Shown piece by piece: positions 1-12,178 of a DNA stretch of 64,000 nt (position 1 is the stretch's first letter; the number at the start of each line of letters is the position of its first letter). Origin of the DNA: Gavia stellata (taxonomy: Eukaryota > Chordata > Aves > Gaviiformes > Gaviidae); NCBI RefSeq assembly GCF_030936135.1, contig NC_082595.1, forward strand, positions 107,177,334-107,241,333. The letters are read 5' to 3'. The notes beneath the pieces were generated by a model, which had not been told where the DNA came from, did no database searches, and worked only from the letters and a program-made list of their open reading frames with translations. Both the position numbers and the translations under genes were made by a program.

Positions 1-182
1 AAGGTGACTTTTTATCTTCAGCGTTTGCAGAGGTGAGTATCGCTGCCCTTGGGCTTCTCTCTCTAATACGGCAACAGCCACATCGGCTTCAAAGTCAACA
101 CAGCATCCTTATGGCTCTAGCATTTAATGCTAACGGGCGGTGATTCGCTACCAGGCAGTTTCTGTCTCAAGTTTTGAACCTT

Positions 183-188
183 TTTATT
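183..188 (-). other. RUNX2: Candidate polyadenylation signal AATAAA
   Basis: The minus strand reads AATAAA at 188-183, about 1.67 kb after the stop codon. Cleavage would be expected roughly 10-30 bases further on, near 150-175. A variant ATTAAA occurs at 128-123. It is the only canonical hexamer I see between the stop codon and the window edge. Whether it is used, or only an upstream alternative to a signal outside the window, cannot be decided here. Confidence 0.4.
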
Positions 189-561
189 CCATCTAGTGGG
201 CTGAAATTGCAAGGGGAGGGGAAAATGTTTCCCCAATTCTCCCTTACTCCCACTTCTGAGATATATGACAATTCATTATTTGTAAAATACGGGCTTTGAA
301 ACGGTTTTGATTTTTCTCTGGGGAAAAAAAAAACCCTGTCTAAATTCAAATCATGCTGCCAAACCAGAACATTTTCAATGTGAATATTTTCAAATTTTGA
401 AGTTCTGAGAAAAATCCTGGGAGAAGAAGAAATCAGGGGAAGGGTGGAAAATATTTCATCCTTCCTACCATTTTTCCAGTGTCTCCACAACTACTGATTA
501 AAAGGCAAGACTGTGTTGAAGGCAACCAGACAGCTAATAAAAATATTTTAAACACAATATT

Positions 562-569
562 TCCTTCAT
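562..569 (-). promoter_or_regulatory. miR-205 seed match in RUNX2 3' UTR
   Basis: The plus strand reads TCCTTCAT, the first eight bases of miR-205, so the minus-strand transcript carries a full 8-base complement. miR-205 belongs to the published set of microRNAs that repress Runx2 in mouse cells. An 8-mer in 1.8 kb of AT-rich UTR can occur by chance, so function is inferred. Confidence 0.4.
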
Positions 570-643
570 AAGTTATATAAAAAGATCCTACATCCAAAAG
601 CATTTGATGTGGATGCATTTGGGTTGGGTTTGTCGTTTTTAAG

Positions 644-650
644 TCACATT
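644..650 (-). promoter_or_regulatory. miR-23 seed match in RUNX2 3' UTR
   Basis: The plus strand reads TCACATT, bases 2-8 of miR-23a/b, and the next base (G) also matches miR-23. The transcript therefore carries a 7-mer complement. miR-23a repression of Runx2 through its 3' UTR is established in mouse osteoblasts. Conservation with mammals was not checked. Confidence 0.4.
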
Positions 651-1626
651 GTAAACTGGTTCACACTGGAACTGCTTTTCAGAGTTGGGTAAAGGTTTGA
701 GGTTTGCACCATTGCAGAAATGTAATAAGTAAAAAAAAAAAAAACAAAACAAACTACTTTTAGAGACCGAAGTCAATATATCATTACATTAAGAAACGTT
801 TAAAGGGTCCAAATGTTATTAAATAATTATAAATATTCTTTTAAACTTATATGATGATTCACGTTAGCAAACAACCTCAAATTTTACACATTTATAATTT
901 AAAAAAAAAATAAAAAAGAACGTAGCCGAACACAAATACTATGTATACCATTTTGGCTCTAGTAATATATATTGCCATTTTCATATTTTGCATAAGTAAT
1001 AACATTTTCCTTTTTGTTTTTAAAGGTTTTGGTTGTTATTTTTGGTTTTTGGCTAATCGAAGGCAAAATGAACGGATACAAAAGCAAAAAGGAAACCCCA
1101 GGGTTGTCTAACCTAACTTGAAGACTTGTTCTCTTTAAGTACCCAAAAACAAACCAAAAAAGCAATGAACACAGAGAAGTTCCAACTGTTATCTGCAGCA
1201 AGGCTCGGACAGAGTTTTTTGGGACAGCTATTGTCATCTGAATGTATCATGGCAAAATGGAAGCAACTCGATCTTTGCTTTCCTTTTTATGTGCACCAAT
1301 ACAAGGCAGTTGAATTGCACTACGGGTGTGAAGAGGGTCCCATACGTTGTATGATTGCAACTGTATCTGGAGTTCATGGTTAGGGTTTTTTTTTAATTAA
1401 AAAGTAAAAGGGAATGCAGCCTTTGCCTTGCATCACCATGTTTCTCCTGATAGCTGGGGAGTCCGTTCTCTCCTCATTGGCAAAAGTACTCACTAGTTAT
1501 TACAACACTCTAGACAAAAAAAAAAAAAAGGGAAAAAAAAAGGAGGGGGTGATTTTTTTTGGTGTGTGTAAAAAGTACATTTTAAATATAAAACAAGGCA
1601 AAATGGTTCCAAGAAAAAAAAAAGTA

Positions 1627-1633
1627 TGTGCTT
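1627..1633 (-). promoter_or_regulatory. miR-218 seed match in RUNX2 3' UTR
   Basis: The plus strand reads TGTGCTT, bases 2-8 of miR-218, followed by TGATC, which resumes the miR-218 sequence after one extra base. The site lies 225 bases after the stop codon, a favourable place for microRNA action. miR-218 is among the published Runx2-targeting microRNAs in mammals. Function in this bird is inferred. Confidence 0.45.
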
Positions 1634-1858
1634 TGATCCACATAATCTGAAACATGGATTGTGGTGTGTTGGTAACTCTTGTGTTATTTATGGCCATTAT
1701 CATCCCATCTACACAGTTGCACATATCGGTAAAATCTATTTTAAAAAAAAAAACAAAAACCAAAAAGCACAAAAACCAGGCACTTCGTAGTTAGTCGACC
1801 GTTTGTTTGGTTTGGTTTTTTTTGGCTGGCGGATGTCGGGCCGGCTACAGAAGAAATC

Positions 1859-2467
<609 letters not shown>

Positions 2468-2520
2468 TCAAATAATACATTGCAAGGAACAGAGTCATAC
2501 ACCTGTTTTCTACAAGTGCT

Positions 2521-2570
2521 GGGCCAAACTCAGCCCTGGTCTAACTCCACCGATGCCAATGGAGGGAGCA
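2521..2570. repeat. Palindromic GGGCCAAA / CAATGGAG dispersed repeat, copy 1
   Basis: The stretch begins GGGCCAAACTCAGCCCTGGT and continues through TAACTCCAC to CAATGGAG. This composition recurs at 12094-12178, 20545-20606, 32831-32898 and 55561-55632: a GGCC-type outer end and an inner core like GAAGTCAATGGGAG or its partner. Similar ancient palindromic repeats are abundant in turtle, crocodile and bird DNA. I do not assign a Repbase name. Confidence 0.5.
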
Positions 2571-5500
2571 GCATTGCCAACCTGAAGCGTTCAAAGGTCA
2601 CAAGTCAGGCCGGGGGGAAAAAAAAAATCTCAAAAATCAAGAGATTGAAAGAGCCAAAAAGAGAAAGGTGGATTTGGAGTTGATTTGCCTTCTGGTTTCC
2701 GAGCTTTGAGGGTTACGTCTCTCTGGGTTTTTGCTACAGCCTCTCAAAAAACTCAGGTCTGGTTGCACACGAAAGCCGAGATTCCCACCTCAGCACACGC
2801 CGTCGGGAGCTGGGGTTTCAAGAAAAGCAGAAATTACCGTGCAACTTGTAATAAAACTACAAGAGTTGGCAACACCGAGTTAGTTGCACCACTGACACCA
2901 GGGGAGTTACACTGGGGGTGACTAAGCCCCTCTTCTTGCCTTAAATCCATTTATTTAGGTGAGAATCTGCTCAGCTACTTCCTATGGCCAAAAAACATTA
3001 TTTGCTGCATCTGAAGGATGAGCGAGGCCACTGAGCTGATAGCAAAGATGCAGATTTTACTTTTCAGTGCAGTCGATGGAAAATTACAAGCCCAACACTC
3101 TTTTTGCCATTGAAAGAAGTTCTTTTCGTACGTAGCCTGTGCAGTCTGGTTGAAAAAAAGACCACACAGTTTATGGCTACTGTGAACGTCTGGATGGTAA
3201 CGCTGTGAATTGGAGTCTAACGCAAAACAGGGATGGGTAAACTCATTTTGCCTAATTTCTAATCCCACATCAAACACCCACAGTTTCGGAGCAGAACTGG
3301 AAAGCAAACGTTAGTAGCTTGGTGATCTCCTTAGGAGACTGTGGGATGGACAGGAGCAGAAGAAAAAGATGGTGAAAGCTCACGTTGAGAGCCAGAAAAG
3401 TGGCAAACAAAAAGGCTGTGGGAAAAGGGACAGGGGGAAAGAGAAAAATCCTAACGAAGAAGTACCGTGCAAGAGGGAGGGAAAGGCATCGGCCAGTATG
3501 CAGTAGGTACATATATATACATTTTTATAGAGATGGAGCTGGAAAGAGCAGGGTATAAATAAAGGGGAAAAATCATGAAATCAAATGGGCTCTCCCTGCG
3601 CTTCCCAGCCGACCCTTCTACAGCTTTACAGTCCTCTAGATCCAAGGGTTCACCCATCTCTTTCCCAGTCTACTGAATCCGATTTACCTAAAGAGAAAAC
3701 GCGGCATCTTCTAGATGCCAAACTGACGTGCTAAACACTGAAACACCCTGTGTATCCTCAACGTAAGATGCAGCAATGCTTTTCCTTGTAGATAGGCTTT
3801 GGATCTGACCTGCCGATACTGCTGCGTAGAAGGAAGGTCCCTCCAGCCCTTTTGCCCTTGGCCCCCTATAGCACCCACAACGATGGTTGTTACCGTAAGC
3901 CACGGACTCGGCAGACCCTGCCACCTTGTGTGGCACGTTTTGTGATTTAGATCACTATTCTCTCCTGTTCTACCAGCTCATTCAACCCACGCCTTCAACG
4001 ATAGCTAAAAGCAGCAGGCACAGCTCGGGTTCAGGCTGCAGGACCTGGGCCACCGCCAGCCAAGCGGCCAAACCACACAGCCTGAAACCCGGGGATTATA
4101 ATCCGCCGTCTCGAAAGATGTTGAGTACACAACTTTAAATGGGCAGTAAAAGCCCATTTTTAACTCCGATGACAATGTGATTACTATTATCTTTATCTGG
4201 AACCGAATCAGTGACCTACGGGTGAATGGGTCTGTCTCCATCATCAACCCCTCCAACCACAGCACCATGGAATGTAATATAACTTGTACCTTTACAGCAA
4301 ACACTCTACTACTTGATGCAACTTCTTTCGTTCCCAACTGCAAACAATAGCCAGAGGCAATACCACCCAGATTCAAAGCTGTAATTTTGGAACACTATCC
4401 TTTATATTGTGAACAGGTCTGATACGTATCTGGAAATATAAGGTTAGAACATAATTTCCCCAGCTGCTCAAAATACTGAGTTTCAATCTGCTACCGCTTA
4501 TACTCTTTTTTTTTATTGTTATTGCAACTCTCCCAACATGAAGAGAGTTGCTCTTAGTTTACCCTGATAGAAGCTAAACAAGAATTTTATAATCAAAGGT
4601 AGAATTGGTTTGAGTGTAAGGGTGTAGAAGAACACGGGCATTTTTGGTTTCTTTGCAACCAATACTTCTTTTTTATAAATAACAAACTATCCACACAGTT
4701 CTACACATTAAAAGGCAAACTCCCTTTCAGGGCTAGGTCCAAATATTATCTGCATGGGTGCTGCCAAGACATCACGTATGCGTCAAACGACTGGGAGTGT
4801 GCACACCACACGTAGGCATTTCTACTGTGGGGCTACAGACCTCCTTACATACCCTAGTAAATCCACACTTGTTTGTTTTTACTGTTGCTTGTAAAGCACA
4901 ATCCTATTTACCCAAAGGCCAAATAACCATAACCCTTTCTTATCTCACTCATGGCTGGGTCTGCACGGCTCCTGCACACTCACTTCTCCAACCCCCCTTT
5001 TGCCCAAATGCCTTTTGCCGTCTCCGTAACTCCCTGCACTAGACTGCGATGTGTTCCCAGCCTTCTGCATCTCCGTTGTGTAAAGGCATTTTTGGAGATC
5101 AGAAGAAGTTTTCTGTGATGCCTGTTCTAAAGCCTCCTTCCTAAGTGAGTCCAGAAACTTTTTAAGAAGTCACCTCCAAAATTCAGCTTCTTGCCATCCT
5201 CACCGCTGTGCAATCTCACTGATGCATTTTCACCTTCCTCCTCCTCCTCTCTCTGTGCTACCTCCTTATGTTAAGGTTGCTTTTGGTTCTAACTTGCAAA
5301 CACCAGATGCATATTCATTTATATATGTTTAGCTCTTTGCTGGACTGGGAAGATAAATAGCTCTTGCGGGTATGGCACCCATCTTTGTATATCTAGTTGC
5401 GTACAAATAGCGATGTCGATCAGCAATATAGTAACATGACAGCGCAAGTAAATAATTTATTTATTCCTTTCCCCAGCAGGATTAAAGATTTATGCTAATT

Positions 5501-6714
5501 TTTCCTCCGTCAGAGCAAGAAAACAATTTGCATCTGTGAACTCCCACTCTCGTGATAGCCTGTATTAAATGGGTGAAGCACAGATCCTCCGCCCTACATC
5601 GTGGCCGCAAGATTGTGAAACCACGCTTCTGTAAAGAGAAAAGACTTTATTTTGTGCCGCCAGAAAGAGGAACACTGCAGCAAGCACAACAAGTGATCGT
5701 CTTTCCCTACGCAGTCTGATCAGCTCACCGTGCTTGACAATACCAAAAAAAAAAGAAATTAAAAAAAAAAAAACAACCTTTACATCTGAAGGAGCCCGGG
5801 TTAAAGTGTTTGTAAATCTTCCAAGCTGATTCCTCCCTAATGTAACCTGGCACTCAAGTTTTCTGAAAGCTATACCTTTAGAACAGAAAAGAGGTAATGT
5901 TAATATACCAATATATATGCTAACATCCTAGATTCAAGAATACTGCTCCAGTGTGTTTCATATTTAGAATAAGAACAATTAAAATTCCATGTGGTTTCAC
6001 TTATTTTGATGCAGAAGCCTCATTAAAAACCCTAGACTTGGGCATTTGCCAGCAGCCGACTAAAATGGTTTTGCATTCGTGCTTAAAAACCAATTTTACC
6101 TGTTGCAGCTTTGCAGCTCTACCGTTTACAGCTGAGCGTGTACCGTGGTCATTTCTCTTTTTCGGTTTACAGATGCCAGCTAATGCCAGTTAATGTTCAT
6201 TTCTCAATTAATAAGCTGTGCTTGTGGTTTGCAGAAAATAAGGCAACAAATTTCTGCCAGGTTTACAGCACTTTGGCCAATCGCTTCCAATTATTGAAGA
6301 TCATAACGTACTGTGAATAGATTAACTCCTTGTGGGTATAGCAAGCTGACATCTACTTTAAAGGGTTACAGGATAATTTTATAACTTGCAAATATTGCAA
6401 TTTGCTCTGTCATTTTATGCTATAAGGTCACTACCAAAAAAACCCCGTCCCCTTGGCATACTGCACATGTCTGATAGGGAAATTTCTAGCACATCAGGTC
6501 AATGCATAATCTTTGGATGCAAGAAAACAGAATGGTGCTGTATTTGAAAGTCACCGAATAGTCTGTCTCAAGGAAATTCAGCTACATATAGTTAAATAAG
6601 TTTACCAGTAGCTAAATTTGTTTTGGGGGACTTCAGTGTTAAGACATTCGCTGAAGCAGATACTAGATTTTGTGGTTTTTTGTTCAATAGTTCAATTCAG
6701 GCTGGGATGTAGCA

Positions 6715-6775
6715 CTAATTGATCTATTAAAATCGTTTTTTTCCTTCCCTAACATCTACGTCTATGAATTATATG
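6715..6775 (+). repeat. Possible very old CR1 3'-end fragment
   Basis: The stretch has the order of a CR1 3' end: a TTGATCTATTAAAAT block, then CCTTCCCTAACATCTA, then CTATGAATT. This resembles 'gatctagtaaggtcccttccaac...ctatgatt' of old CR1 copies. The match is weak and short. Confidence 0.25.
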
Positions 6776-8649
6776 TGCAGCTTGGATTACTTACAGCTGA
6801 TAATATCGCCTCGTATGAAGCATGCCACACACTTCACACGATGAGACGATTTTCAGTCTCTCCCAGCTTTGCCAAACTTTAAACGTTCTGGCTGAAATTG
6901 TCCATGCTGGGCGTCTGTCTCAGGCTAAATTGTGATTTATGCATTTATTTGTTTTGAAAATTTCAGCTGAAACTCTTCTGCTGGGAAAAATATATTGTTT
7001 TACTAATCTTAAACTCTGAGGAGCCTGCCTTTGAAAAGCTGTACCAGTTCCATGCTTTGAAGTAAGGACTTGAACTTTGGAATAGGAGTGGCTTTTGTGT
7101 GAGAGACATTGCCATGAAAATCCAGCCAAATATGAACAAATCATAAGCATTCTGCCTAAAAATGGGCAGAAGAGTCTGTGCCCTACAAAGCCACTTGTCC
7201 AGAGGCTGGAATGAAACCCAGGAGTCCCAAGTCCCACTATTTTTTCTGCAAATATTGCTGAAATATGGGGACATCCCCCCCACCCCGTGCCAGTCCGGAT
7301 CAAGGATCGGTCCACGGGTGGCTCCATTCACCGGCATGGCAGAAGCCTGAGTAAAAGGAGTCCACGGGGATGTTTGTACGATATTGCAAAGAAAAATTTG
7401 GCAAGGCGGGGTTACTCGGGGTTTGCTTTTTTTAGAAATCTGAGAAACTATAAACACAACTAGAGACAAACAAAAGGATATTATTAAGGTTACCATGTGA
7501 AGAGTGAGAAAGTGAGGAAATAACAGCATTCAGGTTACTTCTCCGTATGCACTGCGATACAGCGTTCAATTACAGGAGAGGTGCTATTCCTTCTGCACGA
7601 CCCCTCCTGCGGGCAGCACACAAGCTGACCTCCTCTGGAGATGTATCAGAGTTGAGGAACAGAGAAGACCCTCGTCTCTATATCCCCCAAATCCACGGCT
7701 GGAAGAAATCAGAAGGGGTGAAGTGAACAAGGCGAGGGAGACCCGATTATTTTCCCGAGCAAACTGGATTTTCTATGTGTTTCTGCCGCACAGCTCCTAC
7801 GTGACTCAGCTGAAATCTCTCCGAATCACATTTTTATTTCTCTCATTTTCCATGCCCAGCAAAGACGTTGCCTTCCAATTTGCACGTGCGCTAAATATTC
7901 ACAGCTGCTGCTGAAGCCAACAGGAGCTCAGGTCTGAACATAAGGTTAAAGACAGAAAAAAATTCGTGATGTAGGTGTCACAAAGAAGGTGCACTGAATT
8001 ACAGGAGACCTTAGAGTCAGTCTCAGTACTCTTTTTAAAGCGGGTTCTTCCTTTCTTGGGAATATTGCACTGCAACGCACTGTATACAAATGCAATGGCA
8101 GAAATATTAAGAGCAAAGCCCGTCAAGAAATTAAGAATTCCTTCTTCAGAGCAGAATTTAATGCTCTGCAATAAACAAGGCCTGGGGAAATGCAAAGAAC
8201 AAGAAGAAAACAAAATATTGAAGAGCTGCTCATTAAGTTAGCACTGTCCATCCTGTGCACTGAATGAGACAGGAATCCCGTGGGAAAAGTATCATGTGAT
8301 CCTGTAATTAAAATCTGTAATATAATGCATAAGCAGAATGAGGCTGATTTAAAGTAACACCGGCAACAAAAGTCCTGACATTTCCCAATTTCTGAGCACT
8401 TAGTTTTGCAATCTTAAGGATTCTTTGCAATACGTTTGGATGGAGGGGAGTGATTATTTGCTAGCTGGAAGTCTGTTTTCCCCAAGCATCCTTCTGTATT
8501 GGGGGGAGAGCGCTATTTTGATCCTCATTTTGTTAAATTCTTGTCACCTGCCTCTGCTAATCAGTGTTTAGTGAATCACACAGAGCACGATCCTTCTCCT
8601 GCCACTTTCCAGGCAAGACTTTGATTCTCCAGAGGTGCCGTACCACCTT

Positions 8650-8940
8650 CCCATTGGATGCCGCTGCGGGATGGAGCCTGGGACTGCAATTCCCAGGGAT
8701 CCCAAACCACTTCTTCATGTATCTATTCCTTGCTGTAGCCATTAGGTCCTGATCCCACAAACCTACGCTGGTGCTGAGCTTCGTGCTGGAGCGCAGGGAT
8801 GCTCCTCCCACACATCTACCACCGAGCACGCGTCTCCGTGCTGCAAGGGCGAGAGTCCTGCGGCGCCGCAGAAATAGCGCACAGGGCTTCTCCCTCCCGG
8901 GTTCTTTCGGGATGAGCGCGCGTCGTCTGGGTACTTGCAA
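8650..8940. promoter_or_regulatory. CpG-dense intronic patch with ZNF143-like and CCAAT motifs
   Basis: About 18 CpGs fall in the 180 bases from 8761 to 8940, against a CpG-poor intron around it. A perfect 14-base palindrome, CTGCGGCGCCGCAG, lies at 8858-8871. Just to the left, ACTGCAATTCCCAG at 8683-8696 differs by one base from the ZNF143 (Staf) core ACTACAATTCCCAG, and CCAATGG, an NF-Y type box, lies on the minus strand at 8657-8651. This grouping is typical of TATA-less promoters. Both strands also carry short open frames here, which GC-rich sequence gives by chance. Activity and direction are inferred; nothing shows a transcript. Confidence 0.4.
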
Positions 8941-10020
8941 CCATTTATCGTAGGAAATGGTGTGTTTTCCAATGCCCTTTCCCTCCCTTTAATTCAGGAA
9001 AAAAAATATCCGGAAAATAAAAGAAAAAAAGCATTTTACATCTCTTTTTTTTGCATTTTTTTCCCCCTGGTTACCCCAAGCAGGTCTCCTGGCAAACAAT
9101 AGCAGCAGAAAAGGTGTGAACTGAGCCCCCCCTCTTTTCTTCACCTCAACAAGGTGTTAACTTCAAGGCCTAGCTGGGACCATTTAAACTGCAACATTAT
9201 TAAGCACAGCAGTCTCACAAAAGCCAGAGGGAGGAAGGAACATTTTAACCCCTGCAGAGCCTCGCACACAACATGCAAGAACCTAATTCTCACGTATCTC
9301 GTCTCGCCGTCCCTCAGCACCCCGGTTCACACGGTAAACTGCACGCTTGTGCCTTCTGGTATTTAGGTAACAGGACTTTGGCACCTAAAATACCACAGAT
9401 TAATTTGCAGATAGATGTTTTCACTGAATTTATGGCACGGCACCTAAGCCCTTTGCTGGGAGAAACACCCCATAAATAACGTAATTAGCAGCGACCATTA
9501 AAGTACCGCTCGTGCAAATAAAGGAGAGCGTTTCCCAAGCTGAGCTGTTACATTGCTTAACGGCAAAACCGGGGTTTCTTTGCACTTCTACAGCCTGGGC
9601 TCCATCATTACCTGCCCTGCTCCCTCAACAGGACTTTTCTGCTGGTTGAACTGTGCTGGAAGAAGGCAATTTTCTTTAGGCACCTAAGTCTTGCTGGGTG
9701 ATGCTACGCATCTAAACACAGGCGGCTGCTGCCTGCACCTCCGGAGGTAGCTCATCTTAAATTCAGCAGCGTGAATGGGTAGAAATTCCTCCCCTGTGTG
9801 GAAAAAAGCAACAACAAACCCCTCCTAGACGGACTGTTGGGAGCACAAATGGAGCTATGAAAAGCATCAGTCCTCACTGTCTCATTTATAGACGTTGCCT
9901 CTTGTGCAGCTTCACTTACACAGGGCTCATAAACCTTTCTAACGAGAACCACAGGAGGGGGACAAATGGTCACGTTACAGAAATACGTCCTCGGTTGGCG
10001 ATTGTGACCTGCCACTCACG

Positions 10021-10060
10021 GATGCCCGTTGACCTGGTGTGATGCTCATTGACCTGGCGT
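10021..10060. repeat. 20-bp tandem duplication, two copies
   Basis: Copies at 10021-10040 and 10041-10060 share GATGC.C.TTGACCTGG.GT, with three mismatches. A third partial unit (GATGGGG) follows. No function is apparent. Confidence 0.75.
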
Positions 10061-11163
10061 GATGGGGAGTCTCTGAACTTCTCAGTCTTTGCTATCTCAT
10101 CTCAGTGACTTGAGTCTTGAGCTGTGGTGGGTGATTCAGGTGGAAAGGCATTGGTAGTATATCAAAATCCCCCCGCCCGTTAAAGCCTCAGGCCATCTAC
10201 GCGCTACGTTGGAAGCAAAAAGTCAATAACGTTTCCTGGAAATAAGTCTAGCAGCTTTGCAACGCTGCATGGCACAAACACGCACACAGGCGCGTATCAC
10301 CCTCCGTTCGGTTTTCCCCAATTTTTCCTGCCTGAATTTCAGCCGCTGCTATTTTTTGCCAGCCCCAGCCGAAACGCATCAGAAGGAACATTTGAGGCTT
10401 TTCTTGGATAGCAACCTCAGTGGTGGTGTGTACAGCAAGGGGGTGAAACCGCAGGGTTGAGAGCTGCAACGCATGCACGGCGATGGCGAGCGTCAGTACA
10501 AGAATCCTGTATGAATCCAGTGAATGGGAAGATAATATACATTGGGGCTAGCAGCCGACTTTTTTCTTTTTTTTCAGAAAAATGTGCCTTAACTATCCAG
10601 TATAAATATTTGTTTCCAATGTTGTCATGAATTGTACTTTTCCACTGCATGCTAGCAACTCAGAAATACCATCTGATCCTCAAGCAAACACAAAGAAACT
10701 ATGTTTTGCAGGGGCGGGGGGGGGAAGCCCTTGGCATTGCTCTGTAATTTCACCCTTTAAACCCCTCTTTTTTCCTCCCCATCCAAATTTTCTTTTCGAC
10801 TCTCATTCAACTAATACACGTCCCTCCTGAGGACAGAGGATTCCTTGCTGGTTCTTGATTAAGAGTTTTTAAGAAGCCGGGAAGGAAGATAGTCTTTGAA
10901 ACTGGATCTACTGTAGGATGGGAGCCAGCACACAGGACACCGTGTCTTTCAGAGAGGGCCACACACAGTGCCACTCCAGTCATATGACTTCTCTGTCACA
11001 TCCTGAAGCCATTTCCAGCTCGTGTGCGAGTTTGTACTCCCATTTAGAAGAGGATGGGATATATTGGGAACACACATATGGAAACACTTTCAGGGAATCA
11101 GTTTCCATGAAATCCATAATGAGCCAAGTGGCTTCAGATGTGGCAGCGTGCCTCAGATTAGCC

Positions 11164-11272
11164 AAAAAAAAAAAAAGGGAAAAAAAAAGAAAAAAAGAGA
11201 AAAAAGAAGGACAAATCTACCCTTTCAGCCCTTATTTCAGTTTCAAGGGGCAAAAAATAAAAAAAAAAAAAA
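11164..11272. repeat. A-rich / purine-rich low-complexity tract
   Basis: Two A-rich runs (11164-11209, with scattered G, and 11252-11272) flank a short pyrimidine-rich spacer. They produce lysine-rich spurious frames on the plus strand. The tract lies immediately left of the CpG-dense patch at 11360. Confidence 0.8.
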
Positions 11273-11359
11273 TTACAAACCACTAATGACTTATGGCTAC
11301 CAAAACAGGGAGCCACAAAAAAATACAACTAACGAGAGCACTCCTCCCTTCCCCAAATA

Positions 11360-11520
11360 CCAGCGCTGCTATCAGCGCTCCCGCGGCTCCCAGAAAGCCC
11401 TCCCGGCATCCGCCGGCGCGCCGAGCTCGCGCGAGGCCGGCAGAGCCGTCGCCCTGCCTGCGCCAGCGCACGCGGGTCGGGCAGGGCGCCCGCCCTGTGA
11501 GAACGTGTGCGGGCAATTAA
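11360..11520. promoter_or_regulatory. Intronic CpG island core
   Basis: About 25 CpGs lie in 160-180 bases, with GC content near three quarters, so observed CpG is close to expectation: no sign of the depletion seen in the rest of the intron. GC-rich sequence with fewer CpGs continues to about 11910. Such islands mark unmethylated promoters or enhancers. A long minus-strand open frame (11944-11372) crosses it, but it looks like a by-product of GC richness. Function is inferred. Confidence 0.45.
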
Positions 11521-12093
11521 AAGCGTTTCCAAAAACTGCAGCTCGGTGATAAACTGTTAGTAAATCTCCCGAGAAAGGCTGGATCCAGGAGGGACGTCCT
11601 CTGGATGGCGTCGACTGTACCTGGGTCATATTAAAAGCAGGATTTATGGTGGGGATGATGGCTTGGGTGTTAGGCAGCGATGGCAGGCGGGGAGTGGATA
11701 TCAGCTGCCTGACGTGCTCCAGCAGCCCGGAGCCGAAGGGCAAGAGCAAGCCCTGGTGCCCTCGCCGATGGGTACCAGCCAGTGGGAGCCGGGGAGCGCG
11801 CAGCCCAAGCCGTGCCGATCCCAAAAGGCACGGCAAAGGACCGGAGGCCACGTCAGTCCTGGGCAAGAGGGAAGCGGCCAGCTCATCCGAGCTAGTGTGG
11901 TGCCGGAATAATTTTCGCATGGCTGAGGAAACGGGAAGAAGCACGGAGCAAGTGGCAGGAGTTCAAACGGGAACTGAAGAGATGCTACGTGCATCTCTGT
12001 GACAGCTAGCCGCGTTTTTATCACGAGAAAATAACCAGGAATTTGGCTGCTAATTGGGGCCGTATCCTACAAACCCTACTTTTCCTGACAAAC

Positions 12094-12178
12094 AAATGAC
12101 TCCACAAATAGTCCCTCTGTTTTCAATAGGGTTATTTGCGGTAGGAGGGACCACCCAACACGAGAGGATCAGGCCCTC
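12094..12178. repeat. Palindromic dispersed repeat, copy 2
   Basis: The order is ATGACTCCACAAATAGTCCC, then TTTTCAATAGGGTTATTTG as its rough inverse, then GGATCAGGCCC. The same plan occurs in the other listed copies and fits a short non-autonomous palindromic element. Divergence is high, so the element is old. Confidence 0.5.

Larger units (their letters stand above)
1..1858 (-). other. RUNX2: RUNX2 3' untranslated region (at least part)
   Basis: This stretch follows the RUNX2 stop codon on the minus strand. It is AT-rich, with many A and T homopolymers (for example around 731-744, 901-912, 1517-1529 and 1741-1752) and no sustained reading frame, as expected for a vertebrate 3' UTR. RUNX2 transcripts in mammals have UTRs of several kilobases, so the UTR may continue past base 1. 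The only AATAAA seen on the minus strand is at 188-183. Three seed matches to microRNAs reported to repress RUNX2 in mammals are listed separately. The UTR identity is inferred from position; no transcript evidence is available here. Confidence 0.85.

Noticed and set aside
6963..7529. 188-codon minus-strand open frame with hydrophobic start
   Set aside because: No recognised family, no splice-supported context, and composition shifts along its length; part of the opposite strand (7199-7240, ACCCAGGAGTCCCAAGTCCC) looks like a dispersed-repeat fragment. Most likely chance.
11372..11944. 190-codon minus-strand open frame across the CpG island
   Set aside because: GC-rich sequence lacks stop codons in several frames at once, as seen here on both strands; arginine/alanine-rich translation without any motif.
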